Source of the DNA: Diprion similis
Lineage: Eukaryota > Arthropoda > Insecta > Hymenoptera > Diprionidae
Reading direction: 5' to 3'
Length of the DNA stretch: 64,000 bases
Assembly (NCBI RefSeq): GCF_021155765.1
Contig: NC_060105.1
Span: 2,418,001 to 2,482,000 of the forward strand
This document shows positions 49,281 through 62,600 of the stretch, piece by piece. The notes beneath the pieces are model-generated. The model was not told the origin of the DNA, did not search any database, and saw only the letters and a program-made list of their open reading frames with translations. A program made the translations under genes and the position numbers. Each line of letters starts with the position of its first letter. Position 1 is the stretch's first letter.

Positions 49281-52200
49281 GATTCTCGTCAAGTAGCACC
49301 AATGCCGGAAACCAGAAAGCAAATGTCGTACGCGAAAAACTGCGAAACGGTTTTGACACGAATCGTGTAGGAGTCGTTAACGCTGTTTATGGACATACGA
49401 TGCAAATTCGAAAAGCGAGATGTAATGTCATTTTTTAACATTCACGATACTAAATATATGCTCGCAGTGAAAGTCGGGGATCGTTGAGCTGTGCCAAGAG
49501 AAGATACGTTCGTTTATAAATACCTCGTTTTTGTCACAGCGAACATGTACAGGTAAATGCAAATTCCGTAAAAAAAATAAAAAATCATCACGACCAGTCG
49601 CTGCCTTCGAAGCAGATTTCAGGCATAACACCGTTACCAAATGTGGAAAGTTACGAAGGTACCTCCAAATCACGGTCTTTTCTTTCCTCACCTCTTTCCA
49701 GTTCCGATTTTCCAGATTCTCTTTTCCCAGTAACACTAGAGAGTCGGGCTTTGGAGGTCAGCCAGGGCCAATTAGGCCGGTCCACCACCACCACCACCAC
49801 CATGCACTGGTCCAGCTGCATTCCGTTTCCAGTCCAAGATGCACCAGAAGCTGATGGTCATCGTAGAGAAGGGTGATGAGCCTCTAGACCTGCCCCTTCT
49901 CCAGGTTTCATCTTTTCCTTCTCCTACGTGACGGCAGTAGCTAGCCAACGTCATCGCACTCGCATTATTCGCGATCAGTATACCGATTCCACTGTTTAAC
50001 AGACCGGTCGACGCCGGCGTTGCGGACGACTGTCATGTCCTTCTTTCCGATAGTCTAACCGCGGTAAAAAATCGAAATCCCTTCAAAAATCGTCTCGAGA
50101 ATTGTAAGAAGATGCGAAAAATACTGATCGCTGATTCGTTGGAACCGCAGTTGAAGCAGAGGTGAAAGTGCTCCGGTTACTCTCGCTTGTTGGTTGATTT
50201 CGCCTTTTTTCCGGTGCAAGATCAGGTTGACCGTCAAGATAGAGAGGCAGGGGAACAAAATCGGCGAAGTGACCAGAGGTTGAGAGAGTGTAAAACAATG
50301 GTCAGCCAGTGTGTGTGAGTACCGTTACCATGGTATAATATTGATCGGAGTCAATTGAACCGCTACGCGATAACGGCCACCTTGTCGTCGGATTAAACAG
50401 TTAGCTACGGAAGTTAGAATCATCGGGGGGAAATAATAATCGCGTCGTTCTAAACGGCAGTGAATATATTCACCGTCGATTTTTGAGCGAGGTGTCTGTT
50501 GGTGTTTTTGACGTGCGAAGAAAACTTGTTGAAAAAAAAGTAAAAAGGATTGGCATAAAAATATCAGTGAAATGAATGGGAGCCAGAAGTGTTACTGTAT
50601 ACGTATACCTAGTCGTCGAATTATCACACTCGCTTTCTAACAGTTGACGTGTATAAATTCAGTCGCGTCACCACGCTGTTCGTAACGGTTGGCCTTATAC
50701 AGCTTCTGTTTGTATATGTCTACATTGATTTTATTCTCCTCGTTAAATTTCCTCGTCGAAGTATTATTGACGAAGATTGATTCCAGAGTGACGTATGGAT
50801 CAAGATACGAAGTGCTGAGAAGCTCGCGGTCCTTCTACTGCCGCCGAACCTCCGAGTCCAAAGCCTAGATCTTGCGAGGATCGTGATCATGCATCGGATA
50901 CCTTGGAGAAATCACATTTCAAGAAAGGATTATATTCACATTTCAGGTAAGAGCGAGAGTCCAAGGACTTACCTCATACCTTTTCTCTATACGTCTCGAT
51001 TCTCATTAATTATATACATCTGTCCATGGATTACTCACACGTTCTTGACTAATCAAGAGCAATTTCCGATAAGCTGTTCGACACAAGAGTTTTTAATCTA
51101 CAAGATCCCTCTTCCCCCCAGTATTTGATCCAATTATCTCGCCTTTTGAAAAAGTCGATCATAACAGAGTTGAACGTATGTAAATTGATTAGCAAAGTTA
51201 TGATCAAAGAAAGACTTTGAATTAAACATTGTGGACATTATCGCAGCGGTATTTTATCTCGGGTAAAAGTACGCCGGTAAGACGGTAACCGCAGGAACTC
51301 TGTCAGGTTGTAGACCGTTCTCAATCTCTGTATCAGTGCGGTGCAATTAACGTAATCGTGAAGAGCGTGGCTGGTGGTTAAAAAGTAAAAGTTGTCCGCG
51401 GCACAAAGGCATCGGGTTTCTAGGTCACCCGTTTGATTCGAGCGTTGTATCAGACTTCCGGCGATAGCTCGATGCACCTGTCAGCACTATGGTGTCTACT
51501 CCACGTGCGCTTTAGGCTTGCGCTATGCTGCGGAGGTGCGCACGTGAAGCGCTAAGCGTAGAGATGACAGTCATCGAAGAAAAAAAAAGTCTTCATATTA
51601 TTCTTTGCGAAGATTTCTCAGTTCAAGTTGGAGTTCAGAAATAGAAATGATTCACGGTAGTCTCCGTTTGTTTTCGTCCCGTGGTTTTAAAATGACTGTA
51701 CGATGCGCCAACGGTCACCATTCCCAGTGGAATCCACAGCAGCGCAGTTGATTTAATCACTGTCTGTTATTCGCGGTCTGATCCGGTCATTCGCATTCGC
51801 GTTTTCTACGTCGCAACAGTCTGACTTTGACACGTGACAAGTTTTTCTTTAAATAATTATGGACACTCTTGTGGTGACCGGCAATTGATTGGCCGGAGTT
51901 GACCAGACCAGACCAGAGACGAATAAGCTGTCCAATTTAGACGGTTGACAGGACAAAGCAACTTCGAAAGCTTCATGGGAGGATCGCGATTCCTCTGCTA
52001 GTCTCTCGACGGCAGACGTTCATCTCGCAATTGCTGAAGCTCCGATAGTCTGCAACGGAGAACGTGGATTACAGGAATAATTGCATAATCGGCAAGTATA
52101 CAATTCCGCAGGCATAGCCGCGACATCCAATCCACTGTGATACGAATTTGAGCAACTGCAACCTCTGCCGTGATATTATATCTGATAAAGTATCATCCGA

Positions 52201-52400
52201 CGATCCAATAACAAGCTATCGTCTTCTGAGGCACAAAAATTGCGACATTCACACTCGGTTCTGGGTTATTCACACTATCGGGAATACTTTGATTTACAAG
52301 ATTTATAGTTTGGGCTTATTGGCAGCGGACTGTTGTGTAGATCTTGGCGCCAGACGTATCAGCAGTTTCGGAATTGATCATCCAGTGCGGTAATTGCAAT
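49281..52400. other. GC-richer unassigned block (possible promoter/UTR exons)
   Basis: This stretch is clearly richer in GC and CpG than its surroundings, and frames on both strands stay open only for 60-107 codons. It includes a CCA-repeat at about 49782-49803, a short frame from ATG 49839 ending at TGA 49931, and a strong donor-like GTAAGAG at about 50946 after a possible 5' UTR exon. It could hold the 5' exons of the ceramidase at 54312, whose first coding exon appears to follow an acceptor. No coding call is justified. Confidence 0.35.
51502..51546. promoter_or_regulatory. Inverted pair of CACGTG E-boxes
   Basis: CACGTGCGC (51502-51510) and GCGCACGTG (51538-51546) are perfect 9-bp inverted complements, each containing the palindromic E-box CACGTG bound by bHLH factors such as Myc/Max or Clock/Cycle. 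Spacing between the arms is 27 bp. A function is inference. Confidence 0.4.
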
Positions 52401-54311
52401 TAACTGGTAATATTGATTTTTTTTTCATTTTCTTCTCTCTCGCGAGATTGCGTAAAAATATTTACACGTTGCTCTATTGCGAGACAGAGTATATTATTAT
52501 ACGTGTAGATATAGGTACGTATTTTTAACAGAGAAAATCTCTTCAACTTTCCAATGTGAACGGCTCACTCATACCTGTAGTGAAAAATATTATTTTCTAG
52601 CTTTTTGAAGTTCAAGAGGATTTTCGTAAAAATCAGTTCAACGTCTTTCGTACGCATTTATACAAAATGATCATGTTTTATAATCAACTTGTAAGCTCAA
52701 TTTTTCATACCTACGATATGTCGGTTGATGCGACGAAGCGGTATTGTGTAACAGCGTAGCATCAGATAATTATGATGTGAGTCACAAACTCGACAAAAAG
52801 TCTGAAAGCCGTTCAGTATTATACATGAGAAAAATGAAATTCAAACCTTTGAAGTTAAAATATCATCTCGTGCACGTGCGGGCAATTTACCCCATTAATT
52901 TTGGAATAAGAGACTGTTTATAAATACAGAGGCACGTAATATCCGTACAAAGTAGCTTTTCGCATACTGCATTGATCGCGGTTCGTGACTAAAATTAATG
53001 AAGAAAAAATAAAACCACCGACGTATGGGATATCCGAGAACCATTTCCGCTCTCCTGTGGCCGGAACGGATGTTTGCCTTGCTCGCTTTGTGACGGTGAG
53101 CTGATTCATCGTCCCTTTCAGCCAACAATTTATTCATCAACCACTCGTCAGACAAACAACTTTATTTTCTTTATGCGATTCCATCGTGCGGTCTCGGTGC
53201 AGTTTGCATTTGTCCAATACTCACAATATTGATTCACAGGTTTCTCCGGAAGAACATTTATAGGTATAAATATACATATAAGTATACATGTCATAACCAC
53301 GCGGAAATTACGCCGGACATCTTCCAACACGCAAAGAAGAGTTTCACTGAGGATTCATGTTACAAAAAGGGAAGGAAAAAAATGAACGGAAAATTCGAAC
53401 CCAGTTACGAAACGTTTTTAAATTTTATAACTCGAATTAAGCTGTTATCCCGCAGTGTGAATATATAATGAATGTACTTAGCTTTCAGGCTGATGCACGG
53501 TTACGCACTTGACTTCGTTATTTCATCATGAATATCACTACAGTCGAACAGAGAGTGAGATTTTGAGATGCCAGCAGCATTGGTTCGGTGAACACTTACA
53601 CATCAACCCCTTCTGTTAATTTTCGGGACAAAGCTCACCCCTTCATTCTGCCTCTCCGAAAAGGGGTTCAGCTGGATTCGCATCTGATGAAAGCAGCTGT
53701 GCCGAATAGCATATCCGAAACAAATAAATCTACATTAAATCCGAACTTTATCTTATCGGTGTCGTAACTTTATTTCCAAACTATAGATAAAGTCCTCGAC
53801 TTTCGCTTTGATTTAAAAAATAATTAAAGATACATCTTTATATCAGAATCATAAATTCGTCGATAAGATTATCTTGCTGAGCAATTTTTCGGGAAGTGTG
53901 GGATGAAAGACGTGATAAGTCAATTTTGGGAGGTATACAATAAGAAAAACAGAAGTAAATACAGATGACCAGGGTTGTGGAAAGGGGCTGAGAAAATAGG
54001 AGTCTGCTACGAAATTGAGGAAACGTTGTTGTTTCGCGAAAGTAATTTCCAAATGGTCAGAGTGCGTTGGCCGATTGGTTCAATAGTAACTCGGCACCCT
54101 CCTTAACTCGGGCTTCCACGCCTCAACATCCCTTCCAAGAAGCGGGGCGAAATAGGGATTCTCACCAATTTATTTCCTCTCTGTAACAAAAAAATCGCCA
54201 ACATCCACGTAGCTTTCCAAGTAGGTACCTGCCACAGTTCTCACTCCAATTTTTTTCCTCCTTCTAGTAAAGAACCAGCGGTAGCTACCGCAGGAAGCTA
54301 AGCCAGACTTG
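52401..54311. other. Region upstream of the ceramidase, no recognised gene
   Basis: Only short, compositionally ordinary frames are present. A pyrimidine-rich acceptor (TCCTCCTTCTAG) at about 54257-54268 precedes the ceramidase start codon, implying a 5' UTR exon further upstream. Confidence 0.5.
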
Positions 54312-57300
54312 ATGGATTCGATGTTGAAGTTGCACTGGCTGCTAACGCTATGCTTCTCGTTGACGGCATTCCACGTTGCGGGGGCGTCGTACAACCTCGG
54401 TGTCGGGATTGCCGATACCACAGGACCTGTGGCTGAGATCGTTTTCGTGAGTAATGTTTCGTCTTTTTTCGTCGAATCCAGAACGCTTTTCTTCGATCGG
54501 AGCATGTATGGAAAAAATTCCCAGCTATTTTGCCCTCTGACTGAACAGTTACTAACTTATCGTTAGAGGACCTTGAATAACTTGCTTGCAGTCATGCTCA
54601 AAGGAGTCCGGGAATTCTCCTTAGTTTACAAAAGCCCCAACCTCTGAACAGCGAGTAGGAAGATGAGAGTTGTGTTCAAAGTATTTCAAAAGTTAACCAT
54701 AGAGATTGCCGAGGCATGTGGTTGGAGTTTAGATACCAAGTATGGGGGTGATTTTTTGGAAATGGAAATTTGTGTGTTTCCACCTTTTAAAGTTGCTTTT
54801 GATGCAAATCAGAGTTCGAAATGAAGTGTTCATCAAGTTTGGAGTCAATATTTTCATCAATATATTAAAGGAAAAAACGTCATTGTAAGAGATTTAAGCT
54901 TTTCTGCGACACTTTTGACAATCAAGCGTCTGATGTTATGAAAATTAACTTACAGATGGGATACGCCAGGCCGGAGCAAAAGGGATCGGGACTTCATCTC
55001 AGGACTTTTTCCCGAGCTTTTATCATCGACGATGGAGAAGAACGTTTCGTCTTCGTCAGCGTCGACAGTGCTATGATTGGACACGGTGTTAGGCTGGCGG
55101 TAATCAAACATCTTAATTCATGAGTGTATTTTTCCACGGTCCATGCAACCGTGCCGGTTTCATTGAGCTATGATGAATTTCCTCATTCTTCGTATCTTGA
55201 AATAGAAAGAAAGGAAATGAATGGCCAGAAAAGTATCTCAAGAAATTTACACAGTGCAATATTATGCGCAGGATGATACTTCGTTTCATGGTCAATGGAT
55301 TCGGCTTCTACAATTAGTAACTTTACAGCAAAAATCTGTGTTAAACGATTAACGGAGCGTGCTAAAAACCCGACCCTAAAAGTTACGTAAATTTCCATAA
55401 CGTTGGTCCGTACGAATGCGATTGGGTAATATTTACTGAAAGAAATATCACGGTCTAACAAATCGGGTCTCATATTTATATGAATTAAATACAAGGTCGT
55501 AGGTTTCACGTGGAAAGTCTCGCATCGCTGGGCTACGGAAAACATTCATCGAAATTGAAATCTTTTACCAAATGTCCGATTGCATTTGAAGTTTCCCTAC
55601 CAAATTGCAAACGATTGATTCGGTTTTCGATTCATTGATGAATACACGGTTGGCTATGAGGTCAATGAGACGCCAATCGTCATGGTAAAGTGTGTAACTT
55701 CTGAAATATCCTCAATCGTCCTCAAAGATGTAAAATCATCTGTTTAGAGTTTCAGTGTAAAACAGATGAATGAAATGTTCTCCTGGCTTCGTCAGGGTCG
55801 TATTTCACGATTTCTTCAATCTTACCCAAACTGCGATGGAAAAGTTCGATGAACTTTTGGGTAACTTTATCTGCAGCTTTAACGATCTCAGTATACGAAT
55901 TACCAGATGAAACTTCTAATTACGTCGTTACTTGTTTTACGTTCGACCACAATTGATTGGTTCAATTCTAATTACAGGTACTGAAGAAGTTGGCAGGGCG
56001 TTTCGACGATATGTACAACGATAAAAACGTAATGATCAGCGGTACTCACACTCACTCAGCTCCTGGAGGATACATGATGGACGTTCTTTTCGATCTCACC
56101 ACTTTCGGATTCGTCCAAGAATCGTTCAACGCCATTGTCAATGGGATCACGAAGGTGAGGACATTATTGGCGTCATTTCGAAGGGTCGCGTTCAACTTTG
56201 CATACATTATATCAATGGCGGGAAAAATCGTCACTTGAGAAATTTATGTAAACGTGAACAAGGCAAGGGTTTCGCTTTTTGCCGTAACCTTTAGGGGACT
56301 TCGGCTCCGAAATTACCGTTTGGTCAAAATAGATTGGACTGGAGTTAGGGTTGTCATGGAAGATTTAAGCGATCCCTTTGTAGAACGGAACTTTGAAATC
56401 ATGCTGGATTTTGAGGGTCGCTTCTCTCTGGAGGTTAGATCCGATCAATTACTGTCATCGTATTCGTGGTCTAGTTTCGGTTTAAATATTCAACGGATCG
56501 ATGAGCACTTTGAGTTTACTTTGACATGAATGAATTTCATGCTTTTTTATTACCCATAGATCATTTATATTCATCTGCCTACATCGAATGATGATGACGA
56601 AAGATTTAGAAAAAGTTTTGTGATAGAGCTTGAATCTTGGTTCACGTCAGAGATTTTCTTACTAGGTTCTAAAACTCAAGTTTATATCAAGATTATTAAA
56701 AAATAGCGGCACGTGTATTTTTTCAATTTGTCAAACTTACTCCCCTGGACGAATCCATTACTTTTGACCAATCTGTCACGACGTGGGACAATTTGGCATG
56801 CAAAAGTGTGTGGAAAGCTGCTCCTGCAGAGGCAGTTAGCGTTAAAATTAGAATGACTGACATCCGGTCAAGATTATTGCATCCGGTTATTTTTCATGCG
56901 CAGTTCGCTGTATTTTTCACGACGAAACGGAGCCGAGAAATGTAATCGGATTAGTTGTCGATGTCTTACCTCGATTAAGGACTGATGGATTAACCTTTTC
57001 TCCACAGAGTATTGAACGAGCTCACGACGCCATTGTTCCTGGAAGAATTTTCGTTACTCAAGGAGAGCTAATGGGCGCAAACATAAACAGAAGTCCCAAA
57101 GCGTACCTTAATAATCCTGAAACCGAAAGGGCCAAGTAAGTTGAGAGCTTAGTTCAACTTGGCGGTGGAGTCGAGTGCTACTCCGTTGTGTTCAACCTTC
57201 ATATTTCGAGAATTACCCTCTTCACTTGTAAAATGACTCTCTTGTATACAAAAACATGATATGATACAGCGAAATGGCTGCTGTAAGTGAATCGAGTTGA

Positions 57301-58207
57301 TTCTGTTTCCAGCACCTCCAACTTACCTCGTTTCTGTATATTTTTCAGGTACGCGTACAACGTTGACAAGAATATGATTCAACTCCAGTTCATCGCTGCT
57401 GATGACAGATCTTTAGGAGTGATAAACTGGTTCCCTGTTCATCCGACCAGCATGAACAACACCAACAAGCTTGTGTCCAGCGACAATGTTGGGTACGCCT
57501 CAGTTCTGTTTGAGAAAACGATGAACAAGAATTCCATGGTTGGGAAGGTAATCCTATATTTCTCATTGCCAGATGGATATCGATTTCATGTAAACTCGAG
57601 GCTCTAGAAAATTGACTCTAATTAGTATGATAAATGACGATGATAATATGATAGGCAATATTCTAAGTCGAAAAAGTAAAGTTTGTACTTAGTAAACTAA
57701 GTTTGTAAAATTAAGTACCCATCCGGTCAGGATCGACTGATGATCATATTTCTTCAAATGGTTGATATAAATAATTATCCTGTACTTTGACTTTTTCATT
57801 TACCAGAATTCAATAACGAACGTCTAATTCCGGACACTATAATATGGTCTACAGCCTTTGTTACCTACCATCATAGAATGTATGTAACCTGGAAACTAAT
57901 TGTCTGATTGCCTCATATTATCACCTGACAAGGCCAAAAATTGGGCGATTGAATCAGACTTGCTGTCCTGACATTAATGGCGCTCGTGTTTGCTTGATAG
58001 GGTTCCTTTGTGGCTGCCTTCGCCTCGTCGAATCTTGGCGACGTGTCACCAAATACGAGAGGACCAAGATGCGAGTTTACAGGAGAGACCTGCTCTGGCG
58101 CTGATACCTGCCCCGGTAAACACGAGATGTGTTTCGCATCAGGACCCGGCAGAGACATGTTCGAAAGCACGAGCATGATAGCAAATAAAATGTACCAAAA
58201 GGCATTG
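54312..58207 (+). CDS. CDase: Neutral ceramidase, N-terminal half (six exons, 330 codons)
   Basis: Secreted or membrane-associated amidase that cleaves ceramide to sphingosine and fatty acid. Exons 54312-54446, 54956-55099, 55978-56154, 57008-57135, 57349-57547 and 58001-58207 join in frame. Residues 1-25 form a signal peptide. Then come the family opening (NLGVGIADTTGP), the GSGLHLR-x-FSRAFI block, GTHTHSAPGGY (~115-125) with zinc-ligand histidines, NWFPVHPTSM (~221-230) with another, and NLGDVSPN (~272-279) carrying the catalytic serine (~277). The cysteine-rich ETCSGADTC stretch and GPGRDMFEST follow. Family members are about 700 residues, so the second half (rest of the amidase domain and C-terminal Ig-like domain) is missing. 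Exon 6 ends at a good GTGAGT donor. No later exon is recognisable before 64000, and a cuticle gene lies just downstream on the other strand. Either the gene continues beyond the window or it is a truncated copy. Confidence 0.88.
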
Positions 58208-58566
58208 GTGAGTGATACGCTTTGTACTTCACAAACGTCAATTATCGACCATTACAGAACGTCCTTCAAATCTGATACACGCAATGATTCGACAATTTTC
58301 TCTCCTCGATCACTTTTACACACACGTCACGCCCTGGCGCTACTTAAGGCCGCACGTAAGTCTGCACCATGGTTGAACTACCTCAACGGCGGTACAAAGT
58401 ACAAATCTATGGAATGAAGTTTTCAGTTCAATAATCAAGTACTCGATTTGAATATAGAACTTTTGTTTTATTGTCGCATTGATATATGAAGTCTCGAATA
58501 ATTTATTTACATAGATCGTTTTAACCGTTCAAAATTCGCATCGTTGTAATCGGCGCTCGATAATGT
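58208..58566. other. Ceramidase intron 6 start / cuticle gene 3' flank
   Basis: The frame of ceramidase exon 6 stays open to 58417 but loses family resemblance after the donor at 58208. For the minus-strand cuticle gene, AATAAA signals (plus-strand TTTATT) occur at about 58502-58507 and 58467-58472, 60-100 bp past its stop. Confidence 0.6.
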
Positions 58567-59626
58567 TTAGTAGTACTTGTTGTATCCGTATCCGGAATCG
58601 TAGTGAGCTGGTGCCGCGACGTACTTGACAACTGGTACTGCCGGTGCGGGGTGGACGGCGTGTCCAATTTTCTTTACAACAGCGTTGAATCCGTTGTGGT
58701 CATCGGCGGTGTACTCGACAACGCGAACGGTGCCGTCGGGCTCGTTCAGGCTGTAGGAACCCTTGACTACGTCTCCGTCGCGAACCTCCTCTTGGCTCTT
58801 GACGTCGCCGGTGTGGGGGTCGTGGACTCCGTAGTTGTAGGAGTATTTTGGGTAGGCCTGAAATAAAAGGGTTGTTAAATAAGTGGCAGAGGTCAAAAAG
58901 TATACAGATTCAACGTTGTTTCACTGTCTCTTCACGAATGTTAAAGACACCAGGTAGCGTGTTACTCTTCATCGAAGAACAGTGAACGGTGTTAAACCCT
59001 TTAGTGCTGAAGACCGTTAAGGATTGTTAAGGATTACAAAATGGGGATGAATGTTCGAACTCTACTGAGATTCGTCCTCGTTGGTCTTTACTGATGATAA
59101 ATTACTCAAGTTACGCAAACCAACGTCGAATACTTCACTTGTACAATGGAACTGACCACTGGGGTGTATCGTGAGGGTAAATTCCGATAAATTTGAGCCG
59201 GAAGAAGTTGGGTGAAAAAATTGAACTCACATAGCTGTCATGGGCACCTCCGTAACCGGATCCATAACCAGCACCGTATCCTCCGTATCCTCCGTATCCT
59301 CCGTATCCTCCGTATCCAACCTTGGCGACGGCAACCGGAGCAACGGCGATGGCCGGGGCAACAACGGCACCATGAGATATGGCGTTGCCGTATCCACCGT
59401 AGCCTGCGTATCCATCGTATCCACCGTAGCCTCCGTAACCGTGGCCTGCAAGTCCGGAGTACCCGGCACCCTCGTATCCCAGAACACTAGCTTCAGTGGC
59501 GACTGCGGCCATGGCGACAACGACGAAGAACTGAAAATCGAGGAGAGATATTTAGTGTAAGTTGGAGGTTCAAGTGGTCTAGGAACTGTCTGAAGACTCT
59601 TCGGAACTTCTACTAACCCGGAACAT
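58567..59626 (-). CDS. RR-2 cuticular protein (CPR family), 3 exons, 199 aa
   Basis: Structural chitin-binding protein of hard cuticle. Exons 59626-59618, 59530-59231 and 58857-58567 join in phase 0. As in many insect cuticle genes, the first exon carries only the first few residues (MFR), and exon 2 completes a signal peptide ([14 protein letters not shown]). The mature N-terminal part (~25-103) is a Gly-Tyr-rich region of GYGGY repeats, with a central Ala/Val stretch. The last exon holds the extended Rebers-Riddiford RR-2 domain from [17 protein letters not shown] through [15 protein letters not shown] (~105-170). The tail has [15 protein letters not shown] and ends GYGYNKYY. The gene is antisense to and just past the last visible ceramidase exon. 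Confidence 0.95.
59280..59318 (-). repeat. 9-bp tandem repeat encoding Gly-Gly-Tyr
   Basis: On the plus strand CCTCCGTAT repeats four times in a row. On the coding strand it gives Y-G-G units of the cuticular protein. A perfect unit array inside a CDS is likely to vary in copy number between individuals. Confidence 0.85.
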
Positions 59627-59662
59627 GATTGCGCTTGTGTTTACGGAGCAGTTCTGGAGTGG

Positions 59663-59698
59663 ACTGATGACATTAAAGTCCGGGGCGTTGCTTTTATA
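59663..59698 (-). promoter_or_regulatory. TATA box and initiator of the cuticular protein gene
   Basis: TATAAAAG reads on the minus strand from 59698 to 59691. An arthropod initiator TCAGT lies at 59667-59663, putting the likely start (A at 59665) 33 bp after the first T of the TATA box. The start codon at 59626 leaves a 5' UTR of about 39 bases. Confidence 0.8.
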
Positions 59699-62600
59699 GC
59701 GCAAAAGTCCAGCGTACGCGGATCACGGTAACGACTCCTTCTGTGTATCACAAGTTGTGTAATTCAAGGCCTTGTCGGTGTTTTTTCTTCCCGTAAGACT
59801 GCGTCAGTTTTTTCACTCCTGTATATTAGATCGTTTTGTTTCTTTCTGGCCAAACTCCCAGTTGGGTACCTCCTGACAATTTAACCCTACTACTGCACCT
59901 CTGCCATTGCCTTCGCATTGCTGTCGGGCGAAGGTGGAGGAGGCACGCTGTTTCTGAAGGACGTCGCACGTACCTTTTGCCTCCACGCCCCCCGGTGTGA
60001 CCATGTTTATTCGACCAATGCCCATGTGGAAAAAGATCTGGCGTCACTTCACGAAAGTAATTGAAGAATGCGGGCACGTTGCGTTTTGCCCAATATCGCT
60101 ACTCGCCTCTATGTACTCTGTTTATTTATTTATATATATATATATATATAATACTATGCTGAGTAATTATTACAACTTGAGAGTTTCACACACTCGACTT
60201 CGAGGCTGTGAATAAAACATTATTTATACATCCACTGTATCAAGGATTTACCACTGCAGTCAGTCTATGATCGTATCCATTATATGCCTGCTTTCCTAAC
60301 TTTGCTAACGACCCACCTAGTTAAATTCACTAATTAACGAGCCTATTCGCCAATCATCGAATTATTAATTATTCCTCAAGAGCTTGTATCTCGAAGCTTA
60401 TTCGATGATGTTATATGATTTTTTAGGGAAAGTCCTCATTTCCGGACTCTTGATTCACTGGATTAATATCAAGGCCGTTGCGTCTAGTCACGTTGCGTGA
60501 ATTCTGAATTACGTACACATTCACCGCAGTAAGAGTTTCAGGCTGTAACTAATTTAAGTATAGAAGATATGAAATCCAGAATTATCGGTTAGATTTTGCG
60601 ATGTATCCTACGTATACGAAGAAGGGAAAATGATTGGAAAATATCGGTCGGACTCGATTTTCTTTCTCGGAAATTGATCAACCAATTTCGAGAGAAGCCC
60701 GCTACGGAAAAAGTTTCTCCATTTGTGTCGAGATAGATCCACTTTCTGCAAGCTTCTTTTTCACCGGTATACTTCGTCTTTTCGACAAAGAAGTTCATTG
60801 TAATCATTGTTATTATTTCAAATAAGCCACCCCAGGATTTACTTTCGTATCAAACGTGTATTTACGTGGTTTCGATTGTTGCCGAGTCACCTAACGAGCC
60901 AAATCCGATTCGTTCAAAGAGATCAATTATTCTTTCACTAAGCATTTGTATATACCTGAACCGAGTTCGCGAAATGTACGACCTTCGCGATTCCCGGGTG
61001 CCTGACAATCGATAACATGTGTCCTGGAGTGAGTTTTGATACGCTTCGCATTTTCCCGGATCAGAAGTTTTTATCTTTGTTTTTAGTCTGTGTATTGGAT
61101 TGAAGTCGTTTACCGCGTGACTTACGCTCTCTTGGGTTCGTGTTGTTGAATATACGAGCAAAATACCAGGTTGAAAAAAAAACTACTTCCCACGTTGCAA
61201 AAAGGAAAAAAAATAATATCGCTACAACTGCGAATTTCAAATTAAAAACGTTGGAAAAAATCCATATCGTCATATGTAGTTGAAACCTTAAAGAAACATG
61301 GTTTGAATTTTTTTTTCTCATCGTTTTTCATCGCAAAAAATATTCTGCAATCTTGCTAACAAGACTCTTGAGCCTTCCGTAATTTCTACGAAGTAGAATA
61401 AAACTTGGGTGTAAAAAAATCATATTGCGCGACGCGTTTTTTTTTTTGCAGGTGGAAGAAAAAAATGCTCCGCTGTAATACAGCTGTGATTTATAATTCA
61501 AGTTAAGACAGTTAAGGTGTATCCGTGTAGAGATTGCGAAATCTCTCAAGTTCGGGTAAACGTGTATCGTTTGGTAGACGTTAAGAGGAGGAAGGACATA
61601 TGGTATAAAATATCTACATCGATAAAATCTTCTAGCTTTTGAAAATACTTGACCTTAATAGCAGACCACAAACTGCACCAAATTGGCTGGCACGTAGCCG
61701 TTACTGTATTCCTAATTTGAAGACTATAAATTCGAATGAGGAATAGCGTAATAGCTGCTTCAGAGATCAAAAGGCCCAGGCATACCGTGTGCCAGCACTC
61801 AATTCGAAATCAAACGTTACGCCGAACCGGAAGTAACGGCGAGAAATATGAGAATGATAAATCAATTAAAGATAATTCGATGTAAATATATATATATTAT
61901 ATATACATACACACTTTATTGTACATACACGTTGTAGAAAAAGAGAATAAAAAAGTCTCGAACAAATTACATTTGAAACACAAGGCTCACTTCTCTGTCA
62001 TTATACGTTCAATATATTTAATAATTTGATTTCGATTAGGGGATGAGAATTTTACGTCAGGTTGTAAAAGTTGTTCTTATCTCAATACTAGAATCGAACC
62101 CTGAAAGGAATTCCTGGTCTTAGAGAGATTGATTCTCTTCAGAGATCTCGCAAAATTGGGACCAGTCTCTCGTCTTTAAAGGCGAATGAGTTTTCTCGTC
62201 TTAGGTATAGTCGGCAGGTCGCTGTTGGCAGAAGGGCGGTGTTGGATAGGCAGTTAATCAAACCCCCGCGATAATGATCTCCTCGCGTTGAGCACCAATT
62301 GGTTATACACCATGTCAACCTTCAGCCCATCTTCACTACTGGTTACACGATGATTTTTTCACTTGTATCCAGATCGTACGATCCAGTAATGATCAGCGGA
62401 TAACACGATTCTATAAATAGATTTTTTTTACTCTTCTTTCTCAAGACGAGCATTTCGTTCCAACACCGTCAGGAGAGCTCTGAGGAATACGAGGGCGTTT
62501 TTTATTTCTTGCAAGATTAAGCTTCGAAGTCGTTATTCAAGCGCCAAAAGTGATCGACGAAACGTCGTGAAAAAAATCAATCTTACAAATTTTGCAAATT

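Noticed and set aside
49774..49931. GC-rich segment with a proline run then a 30-codon frame as a coding exon
   Set aside because: The flanking splice signals are weak, and the other frames across the segment are about as open.
52895..53330. Small minus-strand frames, one with a hydrophobic start, as secreted peptides
   Set aside because: Short, overlapping in several frames, no promoter or splice context and no cysteine pattern that I recognise.
58208..58417. Read-through of ceramidase exon 6 as the natural C-terminus
   Set aside because: Family similarity ends exactly at a good GTGAGT donor, and the extra residues look like translated intron.
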